Of a stretch of 64,000 nt of DNA, positions 41,723 through 54,453 are shown piece after piece; within the stretch, counting starts at the first letter, position 1; the number at the start of each line of letters is the position of its first letter. The notes beneath the pieces were generated by a model. The model was not told where the DNA came from. It was given only the letters and a program-made list of their open reading frames with translations, and ran no database searches. The position numbers and the translations under genes were made by a program. The DNA comes from Haliclona indistincta (Eukaryota; Porifera; Demospongiae; Haplosclerida; Chalinidae). Location: positions 18,017,752-18,081,751 of the forward strand of contig OZ024783.1 of the NCBI GenBank assembly GCA_964017065.1. The letters are read 5' to 3'.

Positions 41723-44700
41723 CTACTGATTGTTCACTATTTTAATAAGAGGCTCTCTTTCACTGCATGAAATAGGTGACTGCAGTCTGCCGCCATCTGC
41801 ACATGCGATGTCATACGATTGATTCAGTCTCGCAGTTGTTGAGCAGTTTTCAAGATTTCTGCGTCTTTTAAGTTTGCTCAAGGTTGGCAGTTTAGTGTGT
41901 ACTCCACACTTGTAAAGACATACACAAATGAACCAAAAAATCAAGCCAAGCAAAGGTCCGATGATCAATAAATGAACAAAAACAACAGTTATTTCATTGT
42001 CTGCATATTTGGACTGTAAGGTGGCTATGAGGAGATTTATATCTAGCAATAGCAAACTGTCTGTTGTATTGAGTAATTTGCTCTGGTATGGTTGGATTGC
42101 CATCAGAATAGTCAGCACCAGTGTGTAGAGTGTCTGCATTACAATGGGATGGGTATTTATGATGGTCGAAAAGCACACTGTGATAATCCACACGATTAGG
42201 AAGACCACTGAGAACCATCGATACCGATCTTTGTAGCAGGACTGAAACTCATCGAGGAATGGCTTGATTTTGTGAAGGTTGACTCGCTTTGAGAGCAATG
42301 ATGAGAACATCAATAAGACTAGCAGTGGTACTATCACAACTAATTGCAAGAGGAGGGCGGGTACAGCTACTGGTGCATGCTGCTTAGAGAAGTAACGTAC
42401 ATTGGGTTGAAGAGATGAAACATATCTATGATGCCAAGAGGTGTTTCGGGTATACATGATCTTAGTATACATAATTATGTGCACACTTGTGTCTACTAGT
42501 GACCAGAAGGAAAGGAGTGTTAATATACAGATTGCCTTCAGTGGAGAACCCATCCATCGATGTGTCAAGGTTGGAAATCTTTTAGCTATTCTTGATGCTA
42601 GCATGATTACAATAAGTACAACAGTTGGTCCAATGTATCGAAGAGTGTAGTTGTAGATTCTTCCAAATGAAGGCGCAAAGCACCACGGAATGTATCCAAA
42701 TATTTCCGAGTTCATGAGTGGAATAGATGATATGATTGATACTGCTTTGCTCAAGGTAGTAAACTCAGAGTAGCTATCAAGTGAGAGGGAGTTAATGACA
42801 GCGAGAAACAGCATAGGGCCGTAAAGAAAGCCAGAGCCAACAGTAAGTTTGAGTTTGACAGTGAAAAGAGCAAGAATAGCGATGACAGTATACACCATTA
42901 TACTAAGAAACACAATCAGAATAGGCTGCCATATGGTACAGGGACCAGGAACACAAGCAGTTGATGTGAAAGTGAAGAAGAATCCTGAAGCACATTCTTG
43001 GCACAGTATCCCACCTCGTCCTTCAGAACACAAGTCATTTGCACTGGATTTAAGCTGGTAGTATTTCCCGGCTGTTCCTACAGAGCTCGGGCAAGAGGTC
43101 AATGAATTGATACTAGTACATTCTGGATATGTACATTTCCCAATGTACCATTTGGTGTGTTCATTTGTTGCTCCTGGTCCAAACCAATAACCAACTTCAG
43201 CACAAGCTGTACTTTGTGGTTGTGAGCATATGAAATTGTCCATGTTGTCAACGCATTGACAAATACTGCTGTTGGAATTGTAGGCAAATCCCAAAGGACA
43301 ATCTGTGATGTTTAGAGGGATAGAAAGTGCTGTGTAATTTGAATTTCGGCAATTAAAAAGTAGAGACACTTCAGTGTTGTTGTATCCTTCAGGAGAGGCA
43401 AGTTTGAGATTCGTATCAACTGTTGTGTAATTAGTGTCGTTTTGTTGAGCAATAACAACAACAGTTGGTCCTTTCAATTTGACTTGATGATCAAAGCAAG
43501 TATACAGATTACCGTCACACATTAAGTTAGCAGATGCAGTACAAGATACCGGATATCCGAAATAGTCCAATATCGATACATTCATGACAATATTTTCTCC
43601 AGGAAATAATGTATGATGCTTGCCTTTATCTAGTAAAGTCAGGTTTTTCGGAATAGAGTTCATTTCGTTGGAACCCAGTGACAAGTTGCAACTGTTCAAG
43701 TTCATCAGTTGTGGAACAGTGGCAAAGAATACAGTCTTACCGGCCGTGATGGCTGTATTACCAGTGAATTCCATTTTCGTTCTACACGTCTCATTGTGCA
43801 TTTGAGAGCTCACTAAATAAAGAGCACCGCCAAGCTTTGCATGGTTTTGATCAAAGGTTATCATAGAAGGATTAGAAGTGTGCACATTAACATTTTGTAA
43901 AAAGCAAGCACCACCGAGCAGTCCTATGTTTTTATGAAATAGAATAGTTCCTGTTACATTTAGTTCAATGTTTCCCAAAGATTTTTCAGACTGAAGCTGT
44001 AGTGGAGTACCGAGGTTAAATCTGAATGTAGCATTTACGATATTGACGTACTCCACATAAAGTATACTTAAAACCGAAGATCCTGAATAATCCTCGACTT
44101 TAATAGTATTCACTGTATTGTACTCTGCTATGAATTCTTGTATGTCGACGGTCATGTTACCGTATCGAGCAGGTAAACTTTTTTCTATTCGAAGCAGTCC
44201 AGTCTTAACTGAATTGTTGCGAATATTTTTCTCATTGACAAAGACATACATTTCGGTGTTATCTGAATCTGTTTGAGCTGAAACAATGCCGATATACATT
44301 CCTTTGTTGTTGCAGATGTGGTTATCAGTAAGGAATATTCCTAATGTACAGCCTTCTGAATGTACATGTAGGCTGTAGTGAACTTTGATAATATTGACAA
44401 GATCTTGGGTTTGCGGATCGTGAGGGACACTATTATTGTCAAAGGTATTACCGGAAATAAAGCACTGAGCTAATTTAGTGGTAAGGAGCTGTATGTCCAC
44501 ATCAATGAATGACAGATGGTTATGAATAAATGTGTTATTAGATATGTCAACGGTGATAAAACCAGGTCCGGTGATAGAAATTCCAGACTGAATTAGCATT
44601 TCTGATTTAGTGCCTTCAATTTGCTCAAAGTGATTGCCAGTAATTTCTGCAATTGCATTGCCATGATACGATAGAGACAGGATAGCATCATTAGGATGTG

Positions 44701-45319
44701 TCACGGTACAGCAAGACACTGTGTTCCCAATAAGGGTGATGCTATAGTTGTGGAACAATTTCTCATGTGCGCTTGATAGATCTAATTGTGAGCAGTTACG
44801 ATGATTGTCACCAAAATTATTACCCTTCAAAAGTGCATTGCTAACATTTCCAATCTTCAAATAGCTTGATCTAGCTGTACAGTCAACTATAGCTAAGAAT
44901 TTAAAATTTGAAAAGGTGAATTCATCTGATTTATATTTTTGCAGGTTGATTATTTCGATTTTTTCCCATCTCAAAGAATCGCCTCCTTGAATTTGAACCT
45001 TGTTGAAGTGTATTTGAGGAATTATTGAATGTCCAGAAACAGTAACATTCAAAGGCTGTCTAAAACAAAACTTGCGCAACGCAGTGAAGGTTTGATTGTA
45101 GGTGACAAGAATAGAGATATCACTAGCATTGCCGGTGAAGTTACCAGCAGCCAATTGAGCGAAGACATACTCAAGTGTCTTACAGTTGTGGTGCCGTGTG
45201 AAGCACTTGTAGCCATCATCACCATCAACACTCACTCTGATACTCAGCTGAGAGGTAGAGCTATTTTGACAGTTAGCAACAGCTACCAACAGAGACACAA
45301 GCAGCAAAATAAGTAGCAT
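41723..45319 (-). CDS. Intronless 1198-residue surface protein: beta-helix ectodomain plus multi-TM
   Basis: A signal peptide (MLLILLLVSLLVAVANC) leads into about 600 residues with recurring short NxF/NxI strand-turn units such as GNTFDNNSV, NNTFIHNHL and FDQNHAKLGGALYL. These fit a right-handed parallel beta-helix (pectate-lyase or Pmp type). Many NxS/NxT sites suggest glycosylation. A Cys-rich region follows (about 670-785, CPLGFAYNSNSSICQC to GILCQECASGFFF), then eight or nine hydrophobic segments (about 796-1138) and a basic cytoplasmic tail. There are no introns. A TATAAAA lies about 95 bases upstream. Multi-TM proteins with this ectodomain are abundant in sponges, as I recall. It could be a receptor, and GPCR kinship is not shown. 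Confidence 0.85.
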   Translation of the reverse strand: MLLILLLVSLLVAVANCQNSSTSQLSIRVSVDGDDGYKCFTRHHNCKTLEYVFAQLAAGNFTGNASDISILVTYNQTFTALRKFCFRQPLNVTVSGHSIIPQIHFNKVQIQGGDSLRWEKIEIINLQKYKSDEFTFSNFKFLAIVDCTARSSYLKIGNVSNALLKGNNFGDNHRNCSQLDLSSAHEKLFHNYSITLIGNTVSCCTVTHPNDAILSLSYHGNAIAEITGNHFEQIEGTKSEMLIQSGISITGPGFITVDISNNTFIHNHLSFIDVDIQLLTTKLAQCFISGNTFDNNSVPHDPQTQDLVNIIKVHYSLHVHSEGCTLGIFLTDNHICNNKGMYIGIVSAQTDSDNTEMYVFVNEKNIRNNSVKTGLLRIEKSLPARYGNMTVDIQEFIAEYNTVNTIKVEDYSGSSVLSILYVEYVNIVNATFRFNLGTPLQLQSEKSLGNIELNVTGTILFHKNIGLLGGACFLQNVNVHTSNPSMITFDQNHAKLGGALYLVSSQMHNETCRTKMEFTGNTAITAGKTVFFATVPQLMNLNSCNLSLGSNEMNSIPKNLTLLDKGKHHTLFPGENIVMNVSILDYFGYPVSCTASANLMCDGNLYTCFDHQVKLKGPTVVVIAQQNDTNYTTVDTNLKLASPEGYNNTEVSLLFNCRNSNYTALSIPLNITDCPLGFAYNSNSSICQCVDNMDNFICSQPQSTACAEVGYWFGPGATNEHTKWYIGKCTYPECTSINSLTSCPSSVGTAGKYYQLKSSANDLCSEGRGGILCQECASGFFFTFTSTACVPGPCTIWQPILIVFLSIMVYTVIAILALFTVKLKLTVGSGFLYGPMLFLAVINSLSLDSYSEFTTLSKAVSIISSIPLMNSEIFGYIPWCFAPSFGRIYNYTLRYIGPTVVLIVIMLASRIAKRFPTLTHRWMGSPLKAICILTLLSFWSLVDTSVHIIMYTKIMYTRNTSWHHRYVSSLQPNVRYFSKQHAPVAVPALLLQLVVIVPLLVLLMFSSLLSKRVNLHKIKPFLDEFQSCYKDRYRWFSVVFLIVWIITVCFSTIINTHPIVMQTLYTLVLTILMAIQPYQSKLLNTTDSLLLLDINLLIATLQSKYADNEITVVFVHLLIIGPLLGLIFWFICVCLYKCGVHTKLPTLSKLKRRRNLENCSTTARLNQSYDIACADGGRLQSPISCSEREPLIKIVNNQ

Positions 45320-45411
45320 TCTGGCACAGAAGAGAGTTCTTGAGTCTTTTGACTATGATAATAAGCCTTGCAAAAACTACAAGATTGTTTCAAAAGGCAA
45401 AGCTATTGTAC

Positions 45412-45418
45412 TTTTATA
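45412..45418 (-). promoter_or_regulatory. TATA box of the beta-helix membrane protein gene
   Basis: TATAAAA on the minus strand lies about 95 bases upstream of the start codon at 45319. Confidence 0.5.
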
Positions 45419-46569
45419 CAGTACATACAACGTAATTATATGTACTCTTTGTGGATGAAAGCGAATGTGACCATTACTATGAAATGTTGTCATAACATGT
45501 ATAAAACTACTATTTTCATTATTTCGTGTTGTTGTACAAACTGTGTTCATTATGCCTTCGGAGTTATAAATACTAAGAACAACAATAGTCTTTCATTTTC
45601 GCTTAAGAAGCTTTTAGACATTTGAACAAACTTCATACTGTGGACCCTGTTTTGTCAACATCTGTATTATCATTAATAGCTATAGTTTACCATCGTGTAG
45701 TCAATCCTTTCTTTTAAATCTTCTTGGTCTGCAGCTGAGTTCATAAACGCTAAACTGAGCATAAGCGTAACAATATCCCATTGAGAACGATATCAATTCC
45801 TTCTCTTCAAGCACAAGATTAGGACATAAAATGAAGCTGACATATCAATCTTCCAATTCTTCCACAATTGCTCATCGCACATACGTACTTCAAGAGAATT
45901 GTCAGACTATGGAATTCTGTTCCTTCATCTCATTCTCTTTCCGCAATCAAAAATCAACCCACATTTGGAATCATCTTTCTCAAAAACCTTTCTCTAACTA
46001 CGTCACCTTGCTCATGGGTCATAGTTAGGGCAATGCCTGCAGTCTTTTTAACTATAGCTGTGTGCAATTCATCAATTGATGAAACATCAGCAATCGAATG
46101 CTTATACATAGCATAATTTATTGCACATCCCTGCAATAGCAGCAATTTGATGAGTGAAGACATACTCTAGTTTACTACAGCTTTGGAACTTGCATCCATG
46201 TGGTCACCATCACCACTCGCTGTGATATTGAGTTGAGGAGTAGAGGGTCCATGGGGAAAAAGCTACAACAATGGTTTAGTTCCAAAGGCAAAAGTTAATA
46301 CTGTTACTAGCTGGCTATATACCGGTACAGTCCGTACACTGAGCGCATGTGTTAGTGTGCACGTGCAACACTATATGAATGAAACGTTATAATCAAGCTA
46401 TCATAACTAGCATTATCTTCATTAAAATTTTTATACAAATCTTGTTAATAAATATAATAAACTGTGTGCATGTCTTTGGGGTTCAAATACTAGGAAATCA
46501 ATAGTTTCAGTATGCTAGCATCATCTATACATGTACTATACAAAAGATGTTATGGTTGTGCATAATCGA
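45419..46569. other. Intergenic DNA with a LINE 3' fragment
   Basis: At about 45840-46015 (plus) the sequence reads YFKRIVRLWNSVPSSHSLSA and IKNQ. This matches the reverse-transcriptase C-terminal segment of the LINE at 31680-31760 (YFRRLVRIWNSLPP). The rest shows nothing recognisable. The 3' flank of the TRPA1-like gene begins at 46569. Confidence 0.6.
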
Positions 46570-49500
46570 TCAAATTTCAGTCAGGTCTTCAATGGACATC
46601 TCCGTTGAGGCTACATTGGTCTTATCAGCGATAGTTTTCAAAAGTTCAGTCATGTAGTCCAGTCTCTCTTCTAGTGAATCTATCTTCTGTTCGAGCTTTT
46701 TGGACTGCAATCGAGCATCCGCAGCTTGTGCCTATAAATTACTTGTGAAACAGTAATTTTACTTTTTCTGTTTTTTGCTCACTTTTGGTAAGTCCAGTAC
46801 AGTGTTCAATTTTTCAATCGAATCAAAACGTGAGAATTGGAGGTAGTTGTACCAGAGTTTCTCGAAGATGTTCAGTTTACGATTTGGTTTAACGGTGTGG
46901 CTGGTGATGATTACAAAGCGTCGGAGTGCTTGGGGCATTAGTTCCTCAACAGACAAAGTGTGGTTCACCTGTAAACAATGCCATGTCACAATATTGTAGT
47001 TAGATGTTTTAAAAGGAAAGAAGGGATAGTAAAGGGCTATTCAGTGGAGCCCATGTATTCCACCATTGGTATGCACAAATGAATTCCTAATTTCGTACTT
47101 TAGAGCATTGGGTGCCCTTATATTCTCAATAATTATTGGGGTATATCTATGAGATATTTACACATTAGTGCATGTAGGTTCGAAAGATGTGTCCCTCTCC
47201 CTCTCTCTGCATTGAGTATTGTAGTAATGCATTCTTACTCTTAGTTCCAGCCTCTTCAATACAGCTGCTTGTTGTATTCCCTTCACATCATCTACTGCCA
47301 GACCAACCTGAACGTGGTAGGAAGAGTATTATTATAAACCTATATACTACGAAGATTAAATTTTGATGTTGTCAAATTTTGATGTTGTCATTTAGACTAA
47401 ATGATTTAAACTGATTCAACCATGAATCAACCAGGTATATAGTTTTAGCTACTTGCTGGCTAGCTAGCTTACCAGTAGGTTAGTGAGTAGGATAGGCATT
47501 AGGATCAAGAAAAATATCCACAGCACATATGAGACTATAGGATAGGGGAGCTCATCGGGGCACTCTTCACCACACTGACGGAAGATGGTGTCATACTCAA
47601 ACTCTCCAGTAGTCATGGTCATGGTCTTCACTATACTGGCACCAACATCAGAGAATGGATATCGCTAAAGAAAATTTGTAGATACAGAGACAGAGAGAAA
47701 GAATAATGTATGAATGCACAATGAGAAACAGACAACTACAGCCTGACGTACCCCAGTTGCCAAAGAAGGGTCATTGAAAAGCATGTAGAATGAGAATGCG
47801 AATGAGAGAATCAGGAGAATCGACAGAGTTGCCATTTTCCAAAAACTGTAGAATATATTGATGAACATCAGAACGTAGATGCCGGCCAATGGTAGCTTTC
47901 GGATTCTCGAGATTAGATCAATCCAAGCTAGGAAGACCACAACTGATCCTATCTGCCATTGCCAGTTCCGAGGGCAGTAGCAAGGCTCAAGGAATATAAA
48001 GATGAAGACTATGGTGCAGCTGTACAGAATCACCTCTAGGTAGTTCAACCAGTCGAAAAAATATCTGATCCTGAGAGTGAAGAACTCGAATACCTCAAGG
48101 AGCAGTCTTATGATGGCTAGGAGTCCCACAATGATAGCAATAATGAACACACCTAGTTCACGTGATCTAGAGAAACCTGTTCATAGAGAAGAGTAGCATT
48201 ATGTTGATTCTATTAGACACCATGCTTACACCTACCATAGTCACTGCAAGTCATGTTGGTGAAATTTATCACCGAATTACCTACAGTATTAAACAAAAAA
48301 TTACTTTTAATAACTAATTAATGTGAAGCATGATACACTAGGAAAATTTATAATGTTCTGAATCAAAAAAATTAAACATACAGGTTAAATATAAGGAAAA
48401 ATGAAAGGAAAAACAAATAATTTTATAAGCAAAAAATAAATTCGCTTACGGCAAATTTCTGAGTTTGGTGGTGGTATCAGTAGAGCAAATGCAGTCAGTA
48501 GTGTGAGGTACACCAAGTAGGACAGTAGATTAGTGACATAAGCTAGCTGACCATAGCGTACCCACTTATAGTGTAGTAGACTGGTCACCAGTGGGTGACT
48601 CAACAGCTCGCCTTGATTCTTCTTAACCTGTATAGCCAAACAAATAATTATAATAATACAAAAAAGAGATCTGCGTAAGACAAGAAGAACTTATACAAAA
48701 CAAACACACTTTGGGTATATTAGCGACATAATCCAATTGTCATAATTATTGGAGCATTAAATTTTAAAGTGAAAATTAATAACTGCTATTTACAGTGCAT
48801 TCCCACCATAATGCGGAAAGGATGGTTAGACTTGGTGAATCCCACTGGCCCCCAGTTATTCCTCGTAGGTGGTCTGTCCTGATCACTGTGGCTAGTGACA
48901 TCTACTCTATCATCACCGTTGTCAGAGAATTCGTCTTCAAAAACAGTGCCCCACTCTGAGTCAGCAGACGACTTGACATCAGTACTACTTGATTTAGCAC
49001 TGCACGAAAACAGAACGAGCAATTATTATTATGTCAGTTTAGTAAAACATTGCTGTACAGCAGAAAATATCTGGTTCAGGGTTTGCACTAGTTTAAAAAT
49101 TACCTATAATAGTACAACGACCTAAAAATGATTTTTAAAAAACTGCTCACCAGCAAAACAGTCTTGCTAGTAGTCCTGGAGGAGGGTCCCGATCATCTTC
49201 GAGAAACTCATAGTTGAAGGTCACCAAGAGGTTGCGATCCTCACGTGTGATGTGATCTGCTTCTTCATTAGTAGTGAGGCAGCGATTGAACACCACCTTA
49301 GCAACGTCTGTGAATAAAACATAGTACTGACTTAGACAATAACTTTAGACAACAACTTTCTATAACTTTAGACAATAACTTTTATACAGGGCAATGCCCA
49401 AAAACGCGAAAGTTACGGATTAAAGCAATCTGAGAGCAAATTCGTGAAATATTAACACTTATATGAAAAGTACAATGTTTACGGTATTGAGAAATCAGGC

Positions 49501-52500
49501 TACATTGCTGCTATCTGATTTGCTGAAATATTTAGATATTAAGTAGCATGTGCGAGTGTGTGTTTGCGTGTGTGTGTGTGTGTGCGTGCGCGTGCGTGCA
49601 TGCATGCGTGCGTGTTTGTGTGTGTGTATGTGATACGTACCAGGCATTCTATAGATGAGCCTTCTGGTTGGAGTGGTTTTGCGACCATTAGCAAGATGAG
49701 TTGTGTTTCTTAGGGCACTCTTCCACTGGTCACTTTCTACTATAGCCAGTGCTATGTTACTGCAATAATAATAAAAGACAGTATCATATAGTCAAGTTGG
49801 AGTCACACAGTAACATGATTGTTTGATTCCGTGCAAGCACGTGCATGCCCACGCCTATGCGACATCCATTATGGGTACCTGTGTCCGCTCTCAATAGCAA
49901 TGTCCAGTCCATTCATATGATTGTGGTTGAGATGAGACACCTGAGCTCCCTTGCTAATCAGCAGTGTAACAACCTTCAAGTGACCTTGCTTACAGGCACG
50001 TTGCAATGGAGTAAACTGCAAGCCAGGAGAAATGTAGCATGGAAGAGTCAGACAGCGTGAATGCAACTGACCCCTCCTCGGTCTTCAGGCTCCAGTTCAG
50101 CCTCAGCTTCAACCAGTAGCTTCACCAGATTGTCCCAGCCTCCATGAGCAGCACAATCCATTGGTGTCCAATCTTTAGCATTTCTACACAAATCGAACAG
50201 CAGGGCATTCATTGAAGACTACGTACGTATGCATGATATCATGTCAAACTAAGCACAAATGTAACTAGACATGTTTAAGAACGAATCAATAATACTTACT
50301 TTTGATCTGGTTCACAGCCAGCATCAAGCAGCACTTTAGCCATGCTGTAGTGTCCGTTAATACAGGCAAGATGTAGAGGAGTATTAGAATCTTCATCTTC
50401 ATCATACAACAGAGCTCGCTTAAACTTGGCTAGCTCCTGGACAACCCTATATGCCACATTAGAATAACATAGAGAAGGCAAACATTCAAAGTATCTGTTT
50501 TATCATAATGATAAATTCATGGTCATGAATCACTATGGATGCGAACTTACAGTATGTGACCCATCTCAGCAGCTAGATGCATTGGGGTCTTCCCGACTCC
50601 ATTGTGAGCACTGATCTTGATGTCTTTGGCTCTCAGGAGAATCTATCATGAATAGATAAAAAAAATTCTTCCCGACTACTATCTATTCTCTTACCCTGAC
50701 AGACTCCAAGTGACCCTTTATGGCTGCAATGTGCAGAGGAGTGTTGCCAGCAGAGTCAGTAGTACATTTCAATTTGTCACATGAACGATGATAGCTTCCG
50801 CTAACAAGATCCTATGAAATGATGGTAGTTATAAACTCAACAATTGTACTAACATGCAAGAGATCACGTGCATACACTGTACACTACAATGTAGTGATTT
50901 TCTAGCTTAGCCAGACCCAAACTAATCTGAGCACCTTGGTACACATGTCAAACAGGAAAAACTGTTTGGATTAGGGAGTTTACTTGGACAAGTGAAAAAA
51001 GTACTGTATTTTTTCGAATAAAATTCATAGTCTCCATTTCCTACCTATGCCTTTAATTTTGAGGTAAAATTGATTTTAGACTACTATGCAGAATTCGACA
51101 GGTTGCGAACCTTCGCGTTTACCAAACATGACATTCAGACTATGTTAAAAAGCCTGTAGTTGATTCCTAACTTAATTCAGACCAGATTTTTCGGATTCTA
51201 AACAAACCAGCCTCTATAATATAGCTATTTGGAGGCGGATTCTATTCAAGGGAGGTAAAGTTACTGTACATGATGAACAATGATATTCACAGGCATGTAA
51301 TGATATTCACAAGCATGTAATGGTATTCACTACGAAATCTGTATATTTGGAATAGCGAGGGTTCGGACAAGCGAGGTTCAGATTAGTGAGGGTCCACTAA
51401 TAAATTATTATTACTGTTGTTCACACATGTGGATGCAGCAGGGTTTAAATAACCTTCGTTTTGTACTACATCTTACTCTTAGAATGTCGGTGTAGTTCTC
51501 CTCAGCTGCTATAAAGACAATGCTCTTCTGGTCACGATCAATCACGTCTACCACTGCCTGATGGTCAAGCAGTATCTCCATTGCATTCTTCCTCCCGTAC
51601 GCAACAGCTGTCAACAGCGGAGTATAGGAATCAGCATCCAGTGCTTCAATATCAGCTTTCCTGTGAAAAATAACACACAACATTATCTATGAACCTAAAT
51701 GTAAGACAAAATTATAGTGCACCGTGCACCTTCAGTTTAAAATTTACATTATTCTTAGACATAATAATAATTAAAATTTTAGTGTGAGGTATTTGCACCA
51801 TGGTGCTTTATGCCTGAACTGTGTTGGTTCTGTGGAAGCACTATAGGCGGCCTTGATACAGAATTATGATACATGTACAGGAGCTTGAATTTTGTCACAC
51901 AAACAACAAGATCAATTTTCTCATTATTAGTGACTCACTTGTCTAGCAGGAAGTTTATCATGTCATCCTGGTCGAATCTAGCAGCATAATGGAGCGGTGT
52001 CTGTAGCTCATCATCCTTCACATCAATAGACATGCCGTACTGGAGCATGATCTCGGCAACTTCAGTGTGACCCTCTTTGGCAGCTAGGTGAAATGGTGAG
52101 ATGCCGTGTAGCTTGAAAACCTCAGGATCAGCCTGATTGAGAAACAGCACGTGGAGAATTTCCACATCGCCGGTCTCACAAGCCAAGTGGAGAGGAGTGT
52201 TCTGCTCATTGTCCTTGGCAGACAAGAGTTGCTCCCGCTCTTCAAACCTCTTCTTAAGAATCAGTTTCACAGCGTCGCTGTTTCCAACTAGACAAGCAAT
52301 GTGTAGAGGAGTGCTGCCCTCGTCATTTGCAGTCATAGCTTCAGCACCTTCAACTAGCAACTGCTCAACAAACCATGGGTCTTCAAGACGGCAGGCGGCA
52401 TGTAACGGAGTAGACAGCTGCTTGTCTTTAGCATTTACATTGACCTTCTTTGAATTCAGCAGAACTAGAACAGCGTCCTTGTTACCGCGAGTGCAGGCGA

Positions 52501-53611
52501 GGTGTAGCGGAGTGAGATTGTAAGAATCGGTTACGTCAACATTGACTTTATAGTGATCAATGAGCAGCATCATCATCTGCTTGTTCCTAGTGCTGGGAGC
52601 AATGTCACCTCCTTGGGAGGGGGTGTCCATATCTTCTTGCATCACTGGAACATACCGTGCAGCATAATGAAGTACAGTCAATCCTTCATTGGTCTTGATG
52701 TTTGGATCTGCAGTGCACAAAATATGTGAAAGCTTCTAATACTAATGCTTTTCTACAATGAGGAGCCTGCAACTCATTATACACGCCCTCATGAATATCA
52801 AATAGCAGTTGACACATATGAATTTCTTTAAGTTATCCACTAATAAAAATAATTATAATCATCATCACACCTCCGGAGATGATCATCATTGTGTCACATT
52901 CATGAGCTACCAATTATATTATTTTTAATTTATCAACGCATCATTGTTTTCATTTAGCAATGGGGAACAGCTCCAGTGATAGTGCCCTAAAGCAGCATAA
53001 TCATATTTATTATTTTATGGGTGGCGGCTTCCTTTGAAGCAGGATTATAATGACATTATGTGCATTAAGTTGTTTGAAGTATAGCTATAGAGGGAATTTT
53101 TACTAGCTTGGGGTACAGGTGCATTTGCAAGTACACTCCTCATGCAAATCCCACATCCCTACCCTATCCCGTATTAGCTTAGATTGAATGTGACATTGAT
53201 ACGTAGGCTGTTTGTTAGATTAAATTCTACAGTGATAGTGTATACACCGTCAGCTACAGCAAACTAGGCTGAGGCAGGTGTAGACCATGATACGGCATCA
53301 TATCATGTGCTGCAGCTCACCTGCTCCGTCTAGTAACAGGAGTTGCATGATCTTAAAGCGGTTGAATCGAGCGGCATAGTGAAGGGCAGTGAATCCATAC
53401 TTGTCCTTGGTGTTCAATAGCTTCCTCTTCCTTCCTGCTGGCACAGTGTTCAACCAGGCACGCACCTCGGCTTCTCGACCATCTCTCGCTGCCTGCAAAC
53501 AAAAATAAAACATACAATATGAATGCAAACCGTTTTTACCTGTTGAATAGAGGTCTTAGGCTCTAGTTTACGAAGCGGGATGACATTTGGGCGTGGCTCA
53601 GAGCTCGCCAT
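46570..53611 (-). CDS. TRPA1: TRPA1-like ankyrin-repeat cation channel, 19 exons
   Basis: Nineteen minus-strand exons join in phase and give 1175 residues, near the usual 1100-1200. Exons are: 53540-53611, 53321-53492, 51939-52707, 51477-51660, 50695-50811, 50551-50642, 50300-50446, 50072-50183, 49879-50015, 49641-49759, 49151-49307, 48807-48999, 48450-48627, 48236-48280, 47752-48176, 47473-47664, 47239-47307, 46783-46968, 46570-46731. Ankyrin repeats fill about residues 45-620 (GFTALHYAARFNRFKIMQLL, TPLHLACETGDVEILHVLF, DWTPMDCAAHGGWDNLVKLL). An acidic linker precedes S1 (YGQLAYVTNLLSYLVYLTLL). S2-S5 lie in exon 15; the pore (TMTMTTGEFEYDTIF) and S6 (SYVLWIFFLILMPILLTNLL) in exon 16. VGLAVDDVKGIQQ follows S6, and a coiled coil ends the protein. 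It is a plasma-membrane cation channel by family. Stimulus and subfamily orthology are not shown. Confidence 0.92.
49555..49632. repeat. GT/GC microsatellite in a TRPA1-like intron
   Basis: gtgtgtgt and gcgtgcgtgcatgc runs end about 10 bases before the donor of exon 10 (49641). Confidence 0.9.
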
Positions 53612-54453
53612 ATTGTTACTGTCTGCCACTCACTACAGAGCCAGTATAGGAACAAAATGAACAAAAGACTTCGCTACGCTAACAATCCAAAGATATATTT
53701 CACGGTGATGATCGGCAGAAAGCAAGAAATGCCCGATCCAACAGACAGACCGTGTACAGGTACAGTAAACGAGCCACGCCCCTTAAATTGTTATTATGAG
53801 CGCGCGTAATTCAAATACAGAACCCTGACAGAACCTATCTTAAAATTTCTTAGTCTGCTATTATCTCTTTCATTTTATGTTAGTGTGTAACTTTATTGGT
53901 GTGCTTTTCTGATAATAAACATTACAACATGGTAACCATTTGAGCAGGCTAGCTGTTATAAAAATATTGGACCTGCAGTTATTAAGAACAGTAATTACAT
54001 CTAGATTTTATAAAAATCTTTCCAAGTGCAGTGTCAAGAAAAATATGGTACATAGTGAGACCTATAACTCAAGACGCCACCCATTGTGGGATGCAATTAT
54101 TCTACTCGCTCAGACTCACCAATTATTTCGCGCGCGCGCGCGCGCGCGCACGTAATTCGAATGTGAAAGTTCAGTGATTATTACTATGAAATCATTGTTT
54201 ACTTTTGAGAAGCGTACCTGTGTACATATTATATGACAGCTGACAATACAGTGTTGATGACAATACAGTGTTGATGACTATACTGGGTTGATTTTGAAAT
54301 GTGTACGGCTGTTGCAGTGTGACGACACAATTTAAACTAACTTAGTACACAACAATACCATTCTAACATACTACGGTATATAATCCCTAGACAAAACATT
54401 AGACACGATTTGTAGTAGAGCAGTTTCTATATGTTAGCAACTAGCTTGTAGCA
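53612..54453. promoter_or_regulatory. Divergent spacer between the TRPA1-like gene and transporter 1
   Basis: The two genes are transcribed away from each other across 840 bases. A perfect (CG)n run occupies about 54130-54149, and a short tandem (caatacagtgttgatga) lies at 54245-54280. TATATAA at 54377-54383 is about 75 bases upstream of the transporter start codon, a plausible core promoter. No TATA is evident for the channel. Confidence 0.5.
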
